Below, in pieces: positions 1 to 7,071 of a DNA stretch of 64,000 nt (the first letter of the stretch is position 1; each line of letters opens with the position of its first letter). The position numbers and the translations under genes are program-made. Under the pieces are notes generated by a model. The model was not told where the DNA came from. It worked only from the letters and a program-made list of their open reading frames with translations, and did no database searches. Source of the stretch: Collinsella sp. (GTDB lineage: Bacteria; Actinomycetota; Coriobacteriia; Coriobacteriales; Coriobacteriaceae); the NCBI GenBank assembly GCA_018380195.1, contig JAGZUC010000009.1, positions 7,722 through 71,721 of the forward strand, in the 5' to 3' direction.

Positions 1-71
1 CAGCCCTGCTCGCCCCAGTACTGCTGGAGGCGCAGGATGATGTCTTGGAAGGAAAGCGATGAAGCGTTCAT
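1..71 (-). CDS. glyQ: Glycyl-tRNA synthetase alpha subunit, N-terminal fragment
   Basis: The start of a minus-strand gene that runs off the left edge. An ATG at 71-69 opens a frame reading MNASSLSFQDIILRLQQYWG and continuing with EQG. This matches the N-terminus of bacterial GlyQ, which begins with FQ(D/E)xIxxLQxYWxxQGC. A GAGGGG sequence lies upstream. GlyQ is the aminoacylation subunit of the heterotetrameric glycyl-tRNA synthetase. Only 23 codons are visible, so the call rests on this conserved start; glyS would be expected further left. Confidence 0.8.
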   Translation of the reverse strand, partial: MNASSLSFQDIILRLQQYWGEQG

Positions 72-130
72 GCCTCTAATATCCCCTCGTCGAAACGATT
101 ACACGGTTAGGTACTGTACTATAGCGGTTT

Positions 131-700
131 TTAATCGATAGCGCCGATACGGTTGAGCGGCCAGTAGCGCACAAGCGCCACGGCGATCAAGTCGGAGCGG
201 TCGACCGGGCCAAAGTAGCGGGAGTCAGCAGAGTTCTCGCGGTTGTCGCCCATCACCCACACACAGTCGTCAGGGACGGTGTAGGGATAGCTCACCTGAG
301 CGCCGGGGGCTTGGACCGAAAGCGGCCAGCTCATGCCAGTCGTATAGTCCTCGTCGAGCGCCTGGCCATCGACGACGACCTTGCCGTCCTGCAGGTCGAC
401 CGTCTGGCCGGCCGTGGCGATGACGCGCTTTACCAGCACGTCATGCTCGGACGTGGCATCGGGGTTGTGGAACACCACGATATCGCCTTGCTTGACGGGC
501 TGTCCGAGTTCGAGCGTCACCTTCTGCGCCAGAATCTGGTCTCCGATCTCGATCGTGGACTCCATGGAACCGGTAGGCACCACAAAGGGTTCGACCACAA
601 ACGAGCGAATCAAGAAGGTGGCGACCAGTGCGATTGCGACAACCACGACCCACTCAAATGCACCCTTTAGCACGGAATGCTGCGATGGAACCATTCTCAC
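131..700 (-). CDS. lepB: Signal peptidase I
   Basis: A 189-residue type I signal peptidase that cleaves signal peptides of exported proteins at the outer face of the membrane. One transmembrane segment spans roughly residues 15-34. The catalytic serine is Ser45 in PTGSMEST and the general-base lysine is Lys91 in VLVKRVIA. The C-terminal box GDNRENSADSRYFGPV is intact, and length is normal for the short Gram-positive form. The start is GTG at 700, overlapping the trmD stop; an ATG two codons later is an alternative. It is the last gene of the rpsP-khpA-rimM-trmD-lepB run. Confidence 0.95.
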   Translation of the reverse strand: MRMVPSQHSVLKGAFEWVVVVAIALVATFLIRSFVVEPFVVPTGSMESTIEIGDQILAQKVTLELGQPVKQGDIVVFHNPDATSEHDVLVKRVIATAGQTVDLQDGKVVVDGQALDEDYTTGMSWPLSVQAPGAQVSYPYTVPDDCVWVMGDNRENSADSRYFGPVDRSDLIAVALVRYWPLNRIGAID

Positions 701-1455
701 TCCTCGCTCTGCAAAAACGAAGCGTCCAGGATCTCCTGCGCGTACGCGCGCTCCTTTGGCGTAAGACGTGCCGTCTCGATAAGATCGGGACGCCAGCGAC
801 AGGTACGCTCGATGGCGTTTTTGCGACGCCAGGCATCGACCTTGGCGTGGTCGCCGCTTACGAGCACCGGCGGCACGCCCTCGCCATTGAACTCGGCGGG
901 GCGGGTGTACTGCGCGTACTCGAGCAGGCCACCGTCCTCAGCGGTCGAGAAGGACTCGTCCACGTTGCTCATCTCGTCGCCCAAGGCTCCGGGAATGAGC
1001 CGTACGACGGCATCGGCCACGACCATAGCGGGCAGCTCGCCGCCCGTGAGCACGTAGTCGCCGATCGACAGACGCTCATCGGCATACGCATATGCGCGCT
1101 CGTCGACGCCCTCGTAACGGCTGCACACAAACAGCAAGCGCTCGCTTTTGAGCAGGCGCTCGGCCACATGCTGCGTAAAGGGCTCCCCGCAGGGGGTGAA
1201 AAACACCACGGTGGGCTTGGGACCCTCGGAACTGATGGACTCGATGGCCTCGGCAATGGGCTCAACCTTCATGAGCATGCCCTGGCCGCCGCCATACGGC
1301 TCGTCATCGACGGTGCGATGGCGGTCATGCGTCCAGTCGCGCAGGTTATAAGCCTTAAAATCAAAAAGGCCGGCCTTGCGGGCGCGGCCCAAAATCGACG
1401 TGGACATGACGGGCTCAAACATCTCGGGAAAGACCGAAAGGGTCTCAATCAGCAT
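697..1455 (-). CDS. trmD: tRNA (guanine-37-N1)-methyltransferase
   Basis: A 252-residue SPOUT-family methyltransferase that makes m1G37 in tRNAs reading codons that start with C, preventing +1 frameshifting. It begins MLIETLSVFPEMFEPVMSTS and carries YGGGQGMLMK and the SAM-binding trefoil-knot region with SIGDYVLTGGELPAMV, all hallmarks of TrmD. The ATG at 1455 has a strong GGGAGGA ribosome site. It lies between rimM and lepB, and the rpsP-rimM-trmD order is widely conserved. Confidence 0.97.
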   Translation of the reverse strand: MLIETLSVFPEMFEPVMSTSILGRARKAGLFDFKAYNLRDWTHDRHRTVDDEPYGGGQGMLMKVEPIAEAIESISSEGPKPTVVFFTPCGEPFTQHVAERLLKSERLLFVCSRYEGVDERAYAYADERLSIGDYVLTGGELPAMVVADAVVRLIPGALGDEMSNVDESFSTAEDGGLLEYAQYTRPAEFNGEGVPPVLVSGDHAKVDAWRRKNAIERTCRWRPDLIETARLTPKERAYAQEILDASFLQSEE

Positions 1456-1465
1456 GCTGTCCTCC

Positions 1466-1987
1466 CTACTTGTCCATATCGATCAAGCCGTCCATAACGT
1501 GGACGGAAATTGTTCCTGTGTCGGGAAGATCGAGCACAACCTGCTCGATCGCGGGAATCAGCACCTCGCCGTACCGATCGCCCTCGACAACCCAAACATC
1601 GTTGGCGGGCGTCGACATAATCTCGACAATCGTACCGAGCGAGCCAAAGCGCTCGTCGACCACCTCGCGACCCATGAGGTCGGTATAGGCTGCGTCGAGC
1701 GAATCGAGCTCAAAGTCGTCACGATTGGCCAGCACATAGCATCCGGTGATGCCCTCAGCGGCCGTCAAGTCGTCTATGCCCTCAAACGAAACCAGATCGC
1801 CATCGCCCGTATCGGTGACGGACACGACCGTGCAAAAACGGTCGCGCTTGAGCGCCGGCGGCGTCAAGGCGACACGCATACCCGGCTCCAATACAGAAGG
1901 AAGCCCCCGCAGCGGCTGCGCGAGGACCTCCCCCTTCCTTCCGTGCGGTTTGACCACACGGGCGATGTTTTTGTACTGGGACCTCAA
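1466..1987 (-). CDS. rimM: 16S rRNA processing protein RimM
   Basis: A 173-residue assembly factor for the head of the 30S subunit, where it works with ribosomal protein S19. The N-terminal RimM barrel starts YKNIARVVKPHGRKGEV, and a PRC-barrel domain with GTIVEIMSTPANDVWVV follows. The predicted start is TTG at 1987, four bases after the khpA stop. No better ATG or GTG occurs before the conserved IARVVKPHG, so this rare start codon is accepted. It is probably translationally coupled to khpA. Confidence 0.94.
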   Translation of the reverse strand: MRSQYKNIARVVKPHGRKGEVLAQPLRGLPSVLEPGMRVALTPPALKRDRFCTVVSVTDTGDGDLVSFEGIDDLTAAEGITGCYVLANRDDFELDSLDAAYTDLMGREVVDERFGSLGTIVEIMSTPANDVWVVEGDRYGEVLIPAIEQVVLDLPDTGTISVHVMDGLIDMDK

Positions 1988-1991
1988 GGTC

Positions 1992-2276
1992 CTAGCCCAG
2001 AACCTCTACCTCGACAGCAGTGTCGAGGCGAGCGGCCAGTGCACGGGCGAGCGTGCGAATGGCCTTGATGGTACGGCCACGACGGCCGATGACCTTAGCA
2101 ACGTCATCCTCGGCAACCGAAACCTCAATCGTAGAGGCGTCGTCACCATCGATGACCTCGAGGCTCACGGAATCCGGGTCGTCGACGATCTGAACAACGA
2201 GATATTCGACGAGATCGGCGATGCGATCTGAGAGCATTGCCTCACCCTCGAGCTGTGCAGCGTCAACCTCAGGCAC
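1992..2276 (-). CDS. khpA: KH-domain RNA-binding protein KhpA
   Basis: A 94-residue single-KH-domain protein of the YlqC/KhpA family with the RNA-contacting GxxG loop in VIGRRGRTIKAIRTL. In Gram-positive bacteria KhpA pairs with KhpB and affects RNA turnover and cell elongation. The GTG at 2276 has a very good GAGGAG site supplied by the end of rpsP. An ATG at 2237 with GGTGAGG ahead of it would give a more standard-length protein starting MLSDRIADLVEY. Its place between rpsP and rimM is typical. Confidence 0.92.
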   Translation of the reverse strand: MPEVDAAQLEGEAMLSDRIADLVEYLVVQIVDDPDSVSLEVIDGDDASTIEVSVAEDDVAKVIGRRGRTIKAIRTLARALAARLDTAVEVEVLG

Positions 2277-2279
2277 GAT

Positions 2280-2621
2280 TTACTCCTCGGCGCCCTCAGC
2301 GGCCTCAGCGGCAGCCTTAGCGGCCTCGGCCTCTTTGGCGAGCTGCTTCTTGGACTTCTTGACGACGGTCTCGGTCTTCTCGCCCTCGTTGGCGGCCTTG
2401 ACCAGAGCGGCGACGGCGTCGGTGAGCTGAGCGCCCTTGGACTGCCAGTCAGCAATCTTCTCGAGGTCGAGGTTGATGGTCTTGGGGGCGGTCATCGGGT
2501 TGTAGCGGCCAACCTCCTCGATGATACGACCGTCACGCGGGGCGCGGGAATCGGCGACGACGACACGGTAGTACGGACGCTTCTTAGCGCCGTGACGAGC
2601 AAGGCGAATCTTGACTGCCAA
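2280..2621 (-). CDS. rpsP: Ribosomal protein S16
   Basis: Small-subunit protein S16, with core reading AVKIRLARHGAKKRPYYRVV and GRYNPM. A longer open frame reaches 2657, but the family starts exactly here, at a TTG at 2621 preceded by GGAGGAG at good spacing, giving 113 residues. The last roughly 35 residues form an Ala/Glu/Lys-rich tail (KKSKKQLAKEAEAAKAAAEA) beyond the S16 core; such tails occur in other actinobacterial S16 proteins. It is the first gene of its operon. Confidence 0.95.
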   Translation of the reverse strand: MAVKIRLARHGAKKRPYYRVVVADSRAPRDGRIIEEVGRYNPMTAPKTINLDLEKIADWQSKGAQLTDAVAALVKAANEGEKTETVVKKSKKQLAKEAEAAKAAAEAAEGAEE

Positions 2622-2677
2622 AGGAAACTCCTCCAACCAAGCAGCTTTAGGCTGCAACTACAAACAAACAGTTGAAC

Positions 2678-2778
2678 ATAATACGCCATCGACGCGGGCA
2701 GGTGAAGTCCGTGAGACCAACTTCTTCGGTGTAGTCGAGGGCAAATCCATATCTTAGACAAGAATTCGCGATTTGCAA
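2678..2778 (-). promoter_or_regulatory. Two candidate promoters for the rpsP operon
   Basis: On the minus strand, TTGCAA (2778-2773) and TAAGAT (2756-2751) are separated by 16 bases. A second candidate has TTCACC (2706-2701) and TATTAT (2683-2678) with a 17-base spacer. Both lie upstream of the rpsP TTG start and downstream of the dinB divergence point. Motif matches only. Confidence 0.45.
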
Positions 2779-2822
2779 GCATATCCACGCACCCCACATG
2801 AGCTGCGCGGTATACTCAGGAC

Positions 2823-4079
2823 ATGGAAAGACGCGAACATACATACGGTTATGAGGATGCTGCGGGCGTCACGCCGCCGCCCTGGACGGGTCCAGCGGTG
2901 GGTCTGATGGACCTTGATGCATTTTTTGCGAGCGTGGAGATGCTCGATCATCCCGAATGGCGCGGAAAGCCGCTCATCGTGGGTGGAGACGCCGAGTCAC
3001 GCGGCGTCGTGTCCACGTGTTCGTACGAGGCACGTCGTTTTGGCGTGCATTCTGCCATGGCCTCGGCCGAGGCGCGGCGTCTGTGCCCGCAGGCCATTTG
3101 GACGCACGGACACTTTGATCGCTACCGTGAGGTGAGCGCACAGGTCATGGCGATCCTTGCCGATGAGACACCGCGCGTGGAGCGCGTATCCATCGACGAA
3201 GCCTTTATCGATCTCACACCGGGTCGCTTTGCGCCCGAAGACCCGGTGTTGGTTGCGCGGCGTATAAGCGACCGCGTTGCGGCGCTAGGGGTGACGTGCT
3301 CCATCGGCGTTGGGTGCAACAAGACCGTGGCCAAAATCGCAAGTGAGCGCGACAAGCCGTTTGGTCTGACCATTGTGCGCCCCGGTACGGAACAGCGGTT
3401 TTTGGCTGCACTGCCCGTGTCCGCCATGAGCGGAATCGGGCGTTCGGCCGAGGAGCGATTGCGCCGCATGCGCATCTATACGCTCGGCGAGCTTTCACGC
3501 GCGCCAGAGTCCACCTTGGCTGCAATCTTTGGCGTGAATGGCGAGCGCATGCGTCAACGCGCTTTGGGGCTCGAAGTATCCGAGGTCACCAGCCTGGATG
3601 AGGAACGTGAAGTTAAATCGGTGAGCAATGAGCGCACCTTTGCGAAGGATTTGACTGAGCGTGGGGATATCGAGGCGGCGATTGCGCTGCTCGGCGAGTC
3701 GGTTGGGCGCCGCCTGCGCCGTCAAGGGCTGACGGGCGGAACCGTAACGCTCAAGCTCAAGTACTCGTATGGCAGCGGACGCACGGCACAGCGCCGCTTG
3801 CCCCACCCCACCGACGACGAGAATATCTTTGTGGCCGTAGCGCTCGAGCTGCTCGACAATATCTGGCAAGAAGGCATGCACGTGCGTCTGGCGGGCATCG
3901 GCATGAGCGACTTCAACCACCAAGGCGGTATCCAAACCGACCTGTTCTGCGAGATCGATGACCGCGGAGCCCAATCCAGCGACCGCCGCGACCTCTCCGT
4001 CGCCATCGACGCCGTCCGAGACAAATTCGGCGACACCGCCCTATCCTTCGGCCGCCAATCCCGCTTCTCCTCCCACTAA
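2823..4079 (+). CDS. dinB: DNA polymerase IV (Y family)
   Basis: A 418-residue translesion DNA polymerase. The palm motif LMDLDAFFASVE carries the first metal-binding aspartate, and VSIDEAFIDL carries the second acidic pair. SIGVGCNKTVAKIASERDKP and the HhH thumb AMSGIGRSAEERLRRM follow, with a little-finger domain after residue 250. The likely ATG is at 2823 with AGGA just upstream; an ATG at 2907, right before the first motif, is possible. It is transcribed alone, divergently from rpsP, and its stop codon abuts a REP repeat. Confidence 0.95.
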   Translation: MERREHTYGYEDAAGVTPPPWTGPAVGLMDLDAFFASVEMLDHPEWRGKPLIVGGDAESRGVVSTCSYEARRFGVHSAMASAEARRLCPQAIWTHGHFDRYREVSAQVMAILADETPRVERVSIDEAFIDLTPGRFAPEDPVLVARRISDRVAALGVTCSIGVGCNKTVAKIASERDKPFGLTIVRPGTEQRFLAALPVSAMSGIGRSAEERLRRMRIYTLGELSRAPESTLAAIFGVNGERMRQRALGLEVSEVTSLDEEREVKSVSNERTFAKDLTERGDIEAAIALLGESVGRRLRRQGLTGGTVTLKLKYSYGSGRTAQRRLPHPTDDENIFVAVALELLDNIWQEGMHVRLAGIGMSDFNHQGGIQTDLFCEIDDRGAQSSDRRDLSVAIDAVRDKFGDTALSFGRQSRFSSH

Positions 4080-4115
4080 GTAGTCAATTTGGGACGGGGC
4101 TTTTTTAACTACTTT
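4079..4115 (+). repeat. REP-like element, copy 1 (diverged)
   Basis: AGTAGTCAATTTGGGACGGG and onward: a diverged copy of the 37-base REP described at 4135-4171, keeping the central TTTGGGACGGGGCT core and imperfect AGTAGT/ACTACT ends. It begins at the last base of the dinB stop codon. Confidence 0.75.
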
Positions 4116-4134
4116 AGATTGTCAGGGTAGTACG

Positions 4135-4171
4135 GGGTAGCTAATTTGGGACGGGGCTATTTTAGCTACCC
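4135..4171 (+). repeat. REP element, copy 2
   Basis: A 37-base element with perfect 10-base terminal inverted repeats GGGTAGCTAA/TTAGCTACCC around the asymmetric core TTTGGGACGGGGCTATT. It is the exact reverse complement of 4225-4261, so the two form a long inverted pair next to the RAYT transposase gene. Confidence 0.9.
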
Positions 4172-4224
4172 TTCAACTGGTAGCGAATTACCCGGGGCCG
4201 GAATATAACTCAACCGATTTATAG

Positions 4225-4261
4225 GGGTAGCTAAAATAGCCCCGTCCCAAATTAGCTACCC
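4225..4261 (-). repeat. REP element, copy 3 (inverted)
   Basis: The exact 37-base reverse complement of the copy at 4135-4171, in the same orientation as the transposase gene that ends 53 bases away. Together they could fold into a long hairpin of the REPIN type. Confidence 0.9.
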
Positions 4262-4313
4262 AACCCATACCTGACGCGGTCGCAACACAGACCTCGTCCT
4301 AAATGAGCTATTT

Positions 4314-5057
4314 TTAGACTTTGACCTTTTGTATGGTGCAGTGTCCAATGCCCGTAAGACGTACGATCTGTTTAATCGAAAAGCCCTCGCTCTTCAAAGT
4401 GCGAATGCAGGCATCGCGCGTCCCCTTTGGCAAAGCCTTGAGGTGATGAGGCTCGTACGGCTTAAGAAGCGCCTGCGCAAACTCCAGCGCATCTGTGTCG
4501 CTCACATGGACGCCGTCACGGAAGCAATAGCGGTTGGGCTCACCTGAGGTGCTAAAGGCAAAAAATCTCTGAGAGCCACCGAGTAACCCGAGAACGCAAT
4601 CCGTTTTGCAGATACCCGGATATCCCATATACTCGCGAAAGCTACTCCATCGATACAGCGAAGCGGTCCCAATCCTCGCCTTCGCGGGATTGTCGTGAAT
4701 GTATCTCACGCAGTTGAGTAGCTGATCATCATCGAGGATCGGCACGCTCTTAAATCGATCCTGGAAAACAGGGCCCTTCCTGCCTGTCTTTGAGTTGAAA
4801 TACATAGCATACGCCGTCGTAATCGAATGCATGCAATCGCTCAGATGAACATGCTCGTCATCAAGCAGAAGATGAATATGGTTATCCATAAGGCACCACG
4901 CGATGACATCCACTTTAAACTTCTGGCATTTCGAAGCAATCAGCCGAATCAGATAGAGCCGATCTTCGTCATCCTCAAATATGAGTTGGTCGGCACATCC
5001 CTTTTGTACGACATGGTAAAAGCCATATACAGAGATTTCTCGCGCAGTCCGAGTCAT
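4314..5057 (-). CDS. REP-associated tyrosine transposase (RAYT, Y1/HUH family)
   Basis: An IS200-like Y1 transposase domain protein of 247 residues. The HUH motif is His60-x-His62 in MDNHIHLLL, and the candidate catalytic tyrosine is Tyr119 in VRYIHDNPAKA. The C-terminal 35 residues (SEGFSIKQIVRLTGIGHCTI) look like a helix-turn-helix. The ATG at 5057 with GAGGGG six bases upstream is preferred over an ATG two codons earlier and the upstream end of the frame. Related REP repeats flank it on both sides and no IS ends are evident. This fits a domesticated RAYT that acts on REPs rather than a mobile IS. Confidence 0.9.
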   Translation of the reverse strand: MTRTAREISVYGFYHVVQKGCADQLIFEDDEDRLYLIRLIASKCQKFKVDVIAWCLMDNHIHLLLDDEHVHLSDCMHSITTAYAMYFNSKTGRKGPVFQDRFKSVPILDDDQLLNCVRYIHDNPAKARIGTASLYRWSSFREYMGYPGICKTDCVLGLLGGSQRFFAFSTSGEPNRYCFRDGVHVSDTDALEFAQALLKPYEPHHLKALPKGTRDACIRTLKSEGFSIKQIVRLTGIGHCTIQKVKV

Positions 5058-5157
5058 ACGCATCCCCTCCTCGACAGATAACAATTACGTTACCCGAGCC
5101 AGAGTAGAAAAAAACGTACTGGGAGCTATAAATCGCGATGTTCGGCGAACGGTAGGT

Positions 5158-5191
5158 AGTAGCTAAAAAAGCCCCGTCCCAAATTAGCTAC
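5158..5191 (-). repeat. REP element, copy 4 (inverted)
   Basis: GTAGCTAAAAAAGCCCCGTC and onward to GTAGC/GCTAC-type ends: a REP copy 100 bases upstream of the RAYT start, in the same orientation as copy 3, with AAAAAA in place of AAAATA. Confidence 0.85.
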
Positions 5192-5199
5192 TTTTGGGC

Positions 5200-5241
5200 A
5201 AAAAGAAAGCCGGGCAGCTGCAGGTAGTGCAACTGCCCGGC
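5200..5241 (-). terminator. Intrinsic terminator after rsfS
   Basis: On the minus strand a 14-base stem with one mismatch (GCCGGGCAGTTGCA with TGCAGCTGCCCGGC) and a five-base loop is followed by TTTCTTTTT. It ends the obgE-nadD-yqeK-rsfS transcript. Confidence 0.85.
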
Positions 5242-5251
5242 GAACGGTAAA

Positions 5252-5286
5252 GGGTGGCTAAAATAGCACCGGCCCAAATAAAACCC
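5252..5286 (-). repeat. Degenerate REP copy 5
   Basis: GGGTGGCTAAAATAGCACCG with CCCAAATAAAACCC: a decayed REP overlapping the rsfS stop codon. The core is changed to GCACCGGCCC. Confidence 0.55.
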
Positions 5287-5741
5287 TAGAGGAGGTCGAG
5301 GGGGAGCTGAGGGGCGTCGCCCCAGAGTTTCTCGAGACGGTAGAAGTCACGCGCCTCGGGGGTGAAGACGTGGACGACGACCGAGCCGTAGTCCATGAGC
5401 ATCCAGGTCTTCTGCTCGCGGCCCTCGATGGAGAACGGGTGCTCACCGCAAGCCTCGGCGACCTTCTCCTCGATCTCGTCGACGATAGAATCGACCTGAC
5501 GGTTGTTGGTACCGGTGGCGAGCACAAAGTAGTCGCACACGTCGGAGAGCTCAGTCAGGTCGAGCACCTGAACGTCCTCGCCCTTCTTGTCGTAGGCGGC
5601 CTGCGCGGCGGCGCGGGCGACACCCTCGGCGGCGACACCGCTCGTGGACAGCGAGGCGGCGGTACGGTCGGACGTGGCAACGAAGCTCTTGTGCTCCACA
5701 CCTTCAAGAATCTGCTCGTCGGTCATGGTCTCGTCGGCCAT
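5286..5741 (-). CDS. rsfS: Ribosomal silencing factor RsfS
   Basis: A 151-residue protein of the RsfS/Iojap family, which binds ribosomal protein L14 and blocks subunit joining in starvation. The conserved domain (about residues 45-151) includes VLDLTELSDVCDYFVLATG and WMLMDYGSVVVHVFTPEARDFY. Residues 1-43 are a Ser/Ala-rich extension without a family match. The ATG at 5741 has AAGAGG upstream. It is the last gene of obgE-nadD-yqeK-rsfS, a very widely conserved order. Confidence 0.94.
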   Translation of the reverse strand: MADETMTDEQILEGVEHKSFVATSDRTAASLSTSGVAAEGVARAAAQAAYDKKGEDVQVLDLTELSDVCDYFVLATGTNNRQVDSIVDEIEEKVAEACGEHPFSIEGREQKTWMLMDYGSVVVHVFTPEARDFYRLEKLWGDAPQLPLDLL

Positions 5742-5769
5742 GGAATACCTCTTTCTAGACGCACCCGAG

Positions 5770-6378
5770 CTAGCGTAGCTGGGCGTAATGGTTGTAAATC
5801 GTAATAGCCGTGGGATAAAGATAGCGCCCGGACTGGATCACGTAGACCAGACCCTGCGCAAAACAGGAGAAGAACAACTCGTCAAGCGTCGACTCCCCCA
5901 CCATCTTGCGCAGCGCGTGGGCATAATCACCATGGCGGTTGGGTTCGATGGCATCGGCAACAAAGACCACCATATCGAGCGGCGTCATGTCGCAGGCGCC
6001 CACGGTGTGACGGTCGACAGCCTGAAAGACCGCCGGCGACAACTCGGGGAAAAGCTGCGGAAGCTCATAGGCGGCAACAGGACCATGCAAAAGCGGCGTC
6101 GCGGCGGAAGGAGAACCGGCAATCTTAATGCCGTAATGCAGAGCGCGCGTAACCAGCTCGTCGTCGGAGAGCACTTTGTCCCAGTCGTGGATCAGACCGG
6201 CAGCAGCGGCATCAAAGCGGTCAACGCCGTAGACCTCGGCCAGATGAAGTGCGGTCTCGGCAACACCCAGCGAATGCACATAGCGCTTGCGCTTATCCTT
6301 CATGCGAACATCGAGCAGCTCTTGAATGCGCTTGAGCAGTGCGCGCTCATCGCCCTCAAACTGATCCTCTACCGACAA
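5770..6378 (-). CDS. yqeK: HD-domain protein YqeK (predicted Ap4A hydrolase)
   Basis: A 202-residue HD-superfamily phosphohydrolase. His35 (YVHSLGVAE), His64-Asp65 (LIHDWDK) and the later histidine cluster (LLHGPVAAY, VDRHTVG) give the YqeK metal-binding pattern. Characterised YqeK proteins split diadenosine tetraphosphate into two ADP. The start is TTG at 6378, two residues before the first conserved segment becomes possible; a weak upstream ribosome site leaves a little doubt. It sits between nadD and rsfS as in most Gram-positive genomes. Confidence 0.9.
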   Translation of the reverse strand: MSVEDQFEGDERALLKRIQELLDVRMKDKRKRYVHSLGVAETALHLAEVYGVDRFDAAAAGLIHDWDKVLSDDELVTRALHYGIKIAGSPSAATPLLHGPVAAYELPQLFPELSPAVFQAVDRHTVGACDMTPLDMVVFVADAIEPNRHGDYAHALRKMVGESTLDELFFSCFAQGLVYVIQSGRYLYPTAITIYNHYAQLR

Positions 6379-6390
6379 CGTAGACCCCCA

Positions 6391-7068
6391 TCACTCAAAA
6401 TCTTCTTGGCCCAAATCGGCATATAGCCTGCGTTTGCGAATGTAGCCGAGCACGGACTCGCTCGTAAGATAGCGCACGCTCATGCCGCGGGCAACTCGCT
6501 TACGAATGTTCGTCGAGCTGATCGCCAGCGCCGGAATCTGAATATAGCGCACGTCGAACGGCAGCCCCGACTCTTTGATTCGGGCACGCGCTGTATCGAT
6601 ATCAAAGCCCGGTCGCGTCGCCGCAATAAAGGTAGCAAGCTCGGCGATTCGTTCGGCATCATGCCAAGTCACAATATCGATAATCGCGTCGGCGCCCGTA
6701 ATAAAGTAGAGCTTTACCTGCGGCGGATAAAAGTCGCGAAGGGCATGAAGCGTATCGGCCGTGTAGGTTACGCCCGGACGGTCGATCTCGAACCGACTCG
6801 CCAAAAAGGCCGGGTTCGCGGCGGTGGCGAGGACCGTCATGGCATAACGGTCCTCGGCAGGCGTCACCGGCTTGTCAAGCTTAAAAGCAGGAGAGCCCGC
6901 CGGCATAAAGAGCACGGCGTCCAAGTCGAGGGACTCGCGCGCCTGCTCGGCGGTCACCAGGTGCCCGTAATGAATGGGATCAAAGGTGCCACCCATAATG
7001 CCGAGCCTAAACTCCTGCCCGTCCTCTAGAGGAAGCTCGGGCAGACCGATTCCACCGCGCAGCGACAT
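6391..7068 (-). CDS. nadD: Nicotinate-nucleotide adenylyltransferase
   Basis: A 225-residue enzyme that adenylylates nicotinate mononucleotide in NAD synthesis. The nucleotidyltransferase signature GGTFDPIHYGHL is at residues 26-37, and the second motif ISSTNIRKRVA is near the C-terminus. The first 20 residues extend slightly beyond most homologues. The ATG at 7068 lies four bases from the obgE stop, so the genes are probably coupled. Confidence 0.95.
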   Translation of the reverse strand: MSLRGGIGLPELPLEDGQEFRLGIMGGTFDPIHYGHLVTAEQARESLDLDAVLFMPAGSPAFKLDKPVTPAEDRYAMTVLATAANPAFLASRFEIDRPGVTYTADTLHALRDFYPPQVKLYFITGADAIIDIVTWHDAERIAELATFIAATRPGFDIDTARARIKESGLPFDVRYIQIPALAISSTNIRKRVARGMSVRYLTSESVLGYIRKRRLYADLGQEDFE

Positions 7069-7071
7069 GGC

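Noticed and set aside
2622..2657. A longer S16 starting at 2657
   Set aside because: Those residues precede the invariant start of S16, and the ribosome site GGAGGAG points to the TTG at 2621.
4079..5286. A mobile IS200/IS605 element
   Set aside because: No TnpB, no distinct left and right ends and no target duplication are seen; REP copies elsewhere and a C-terminal HTH fit a RAYT better.
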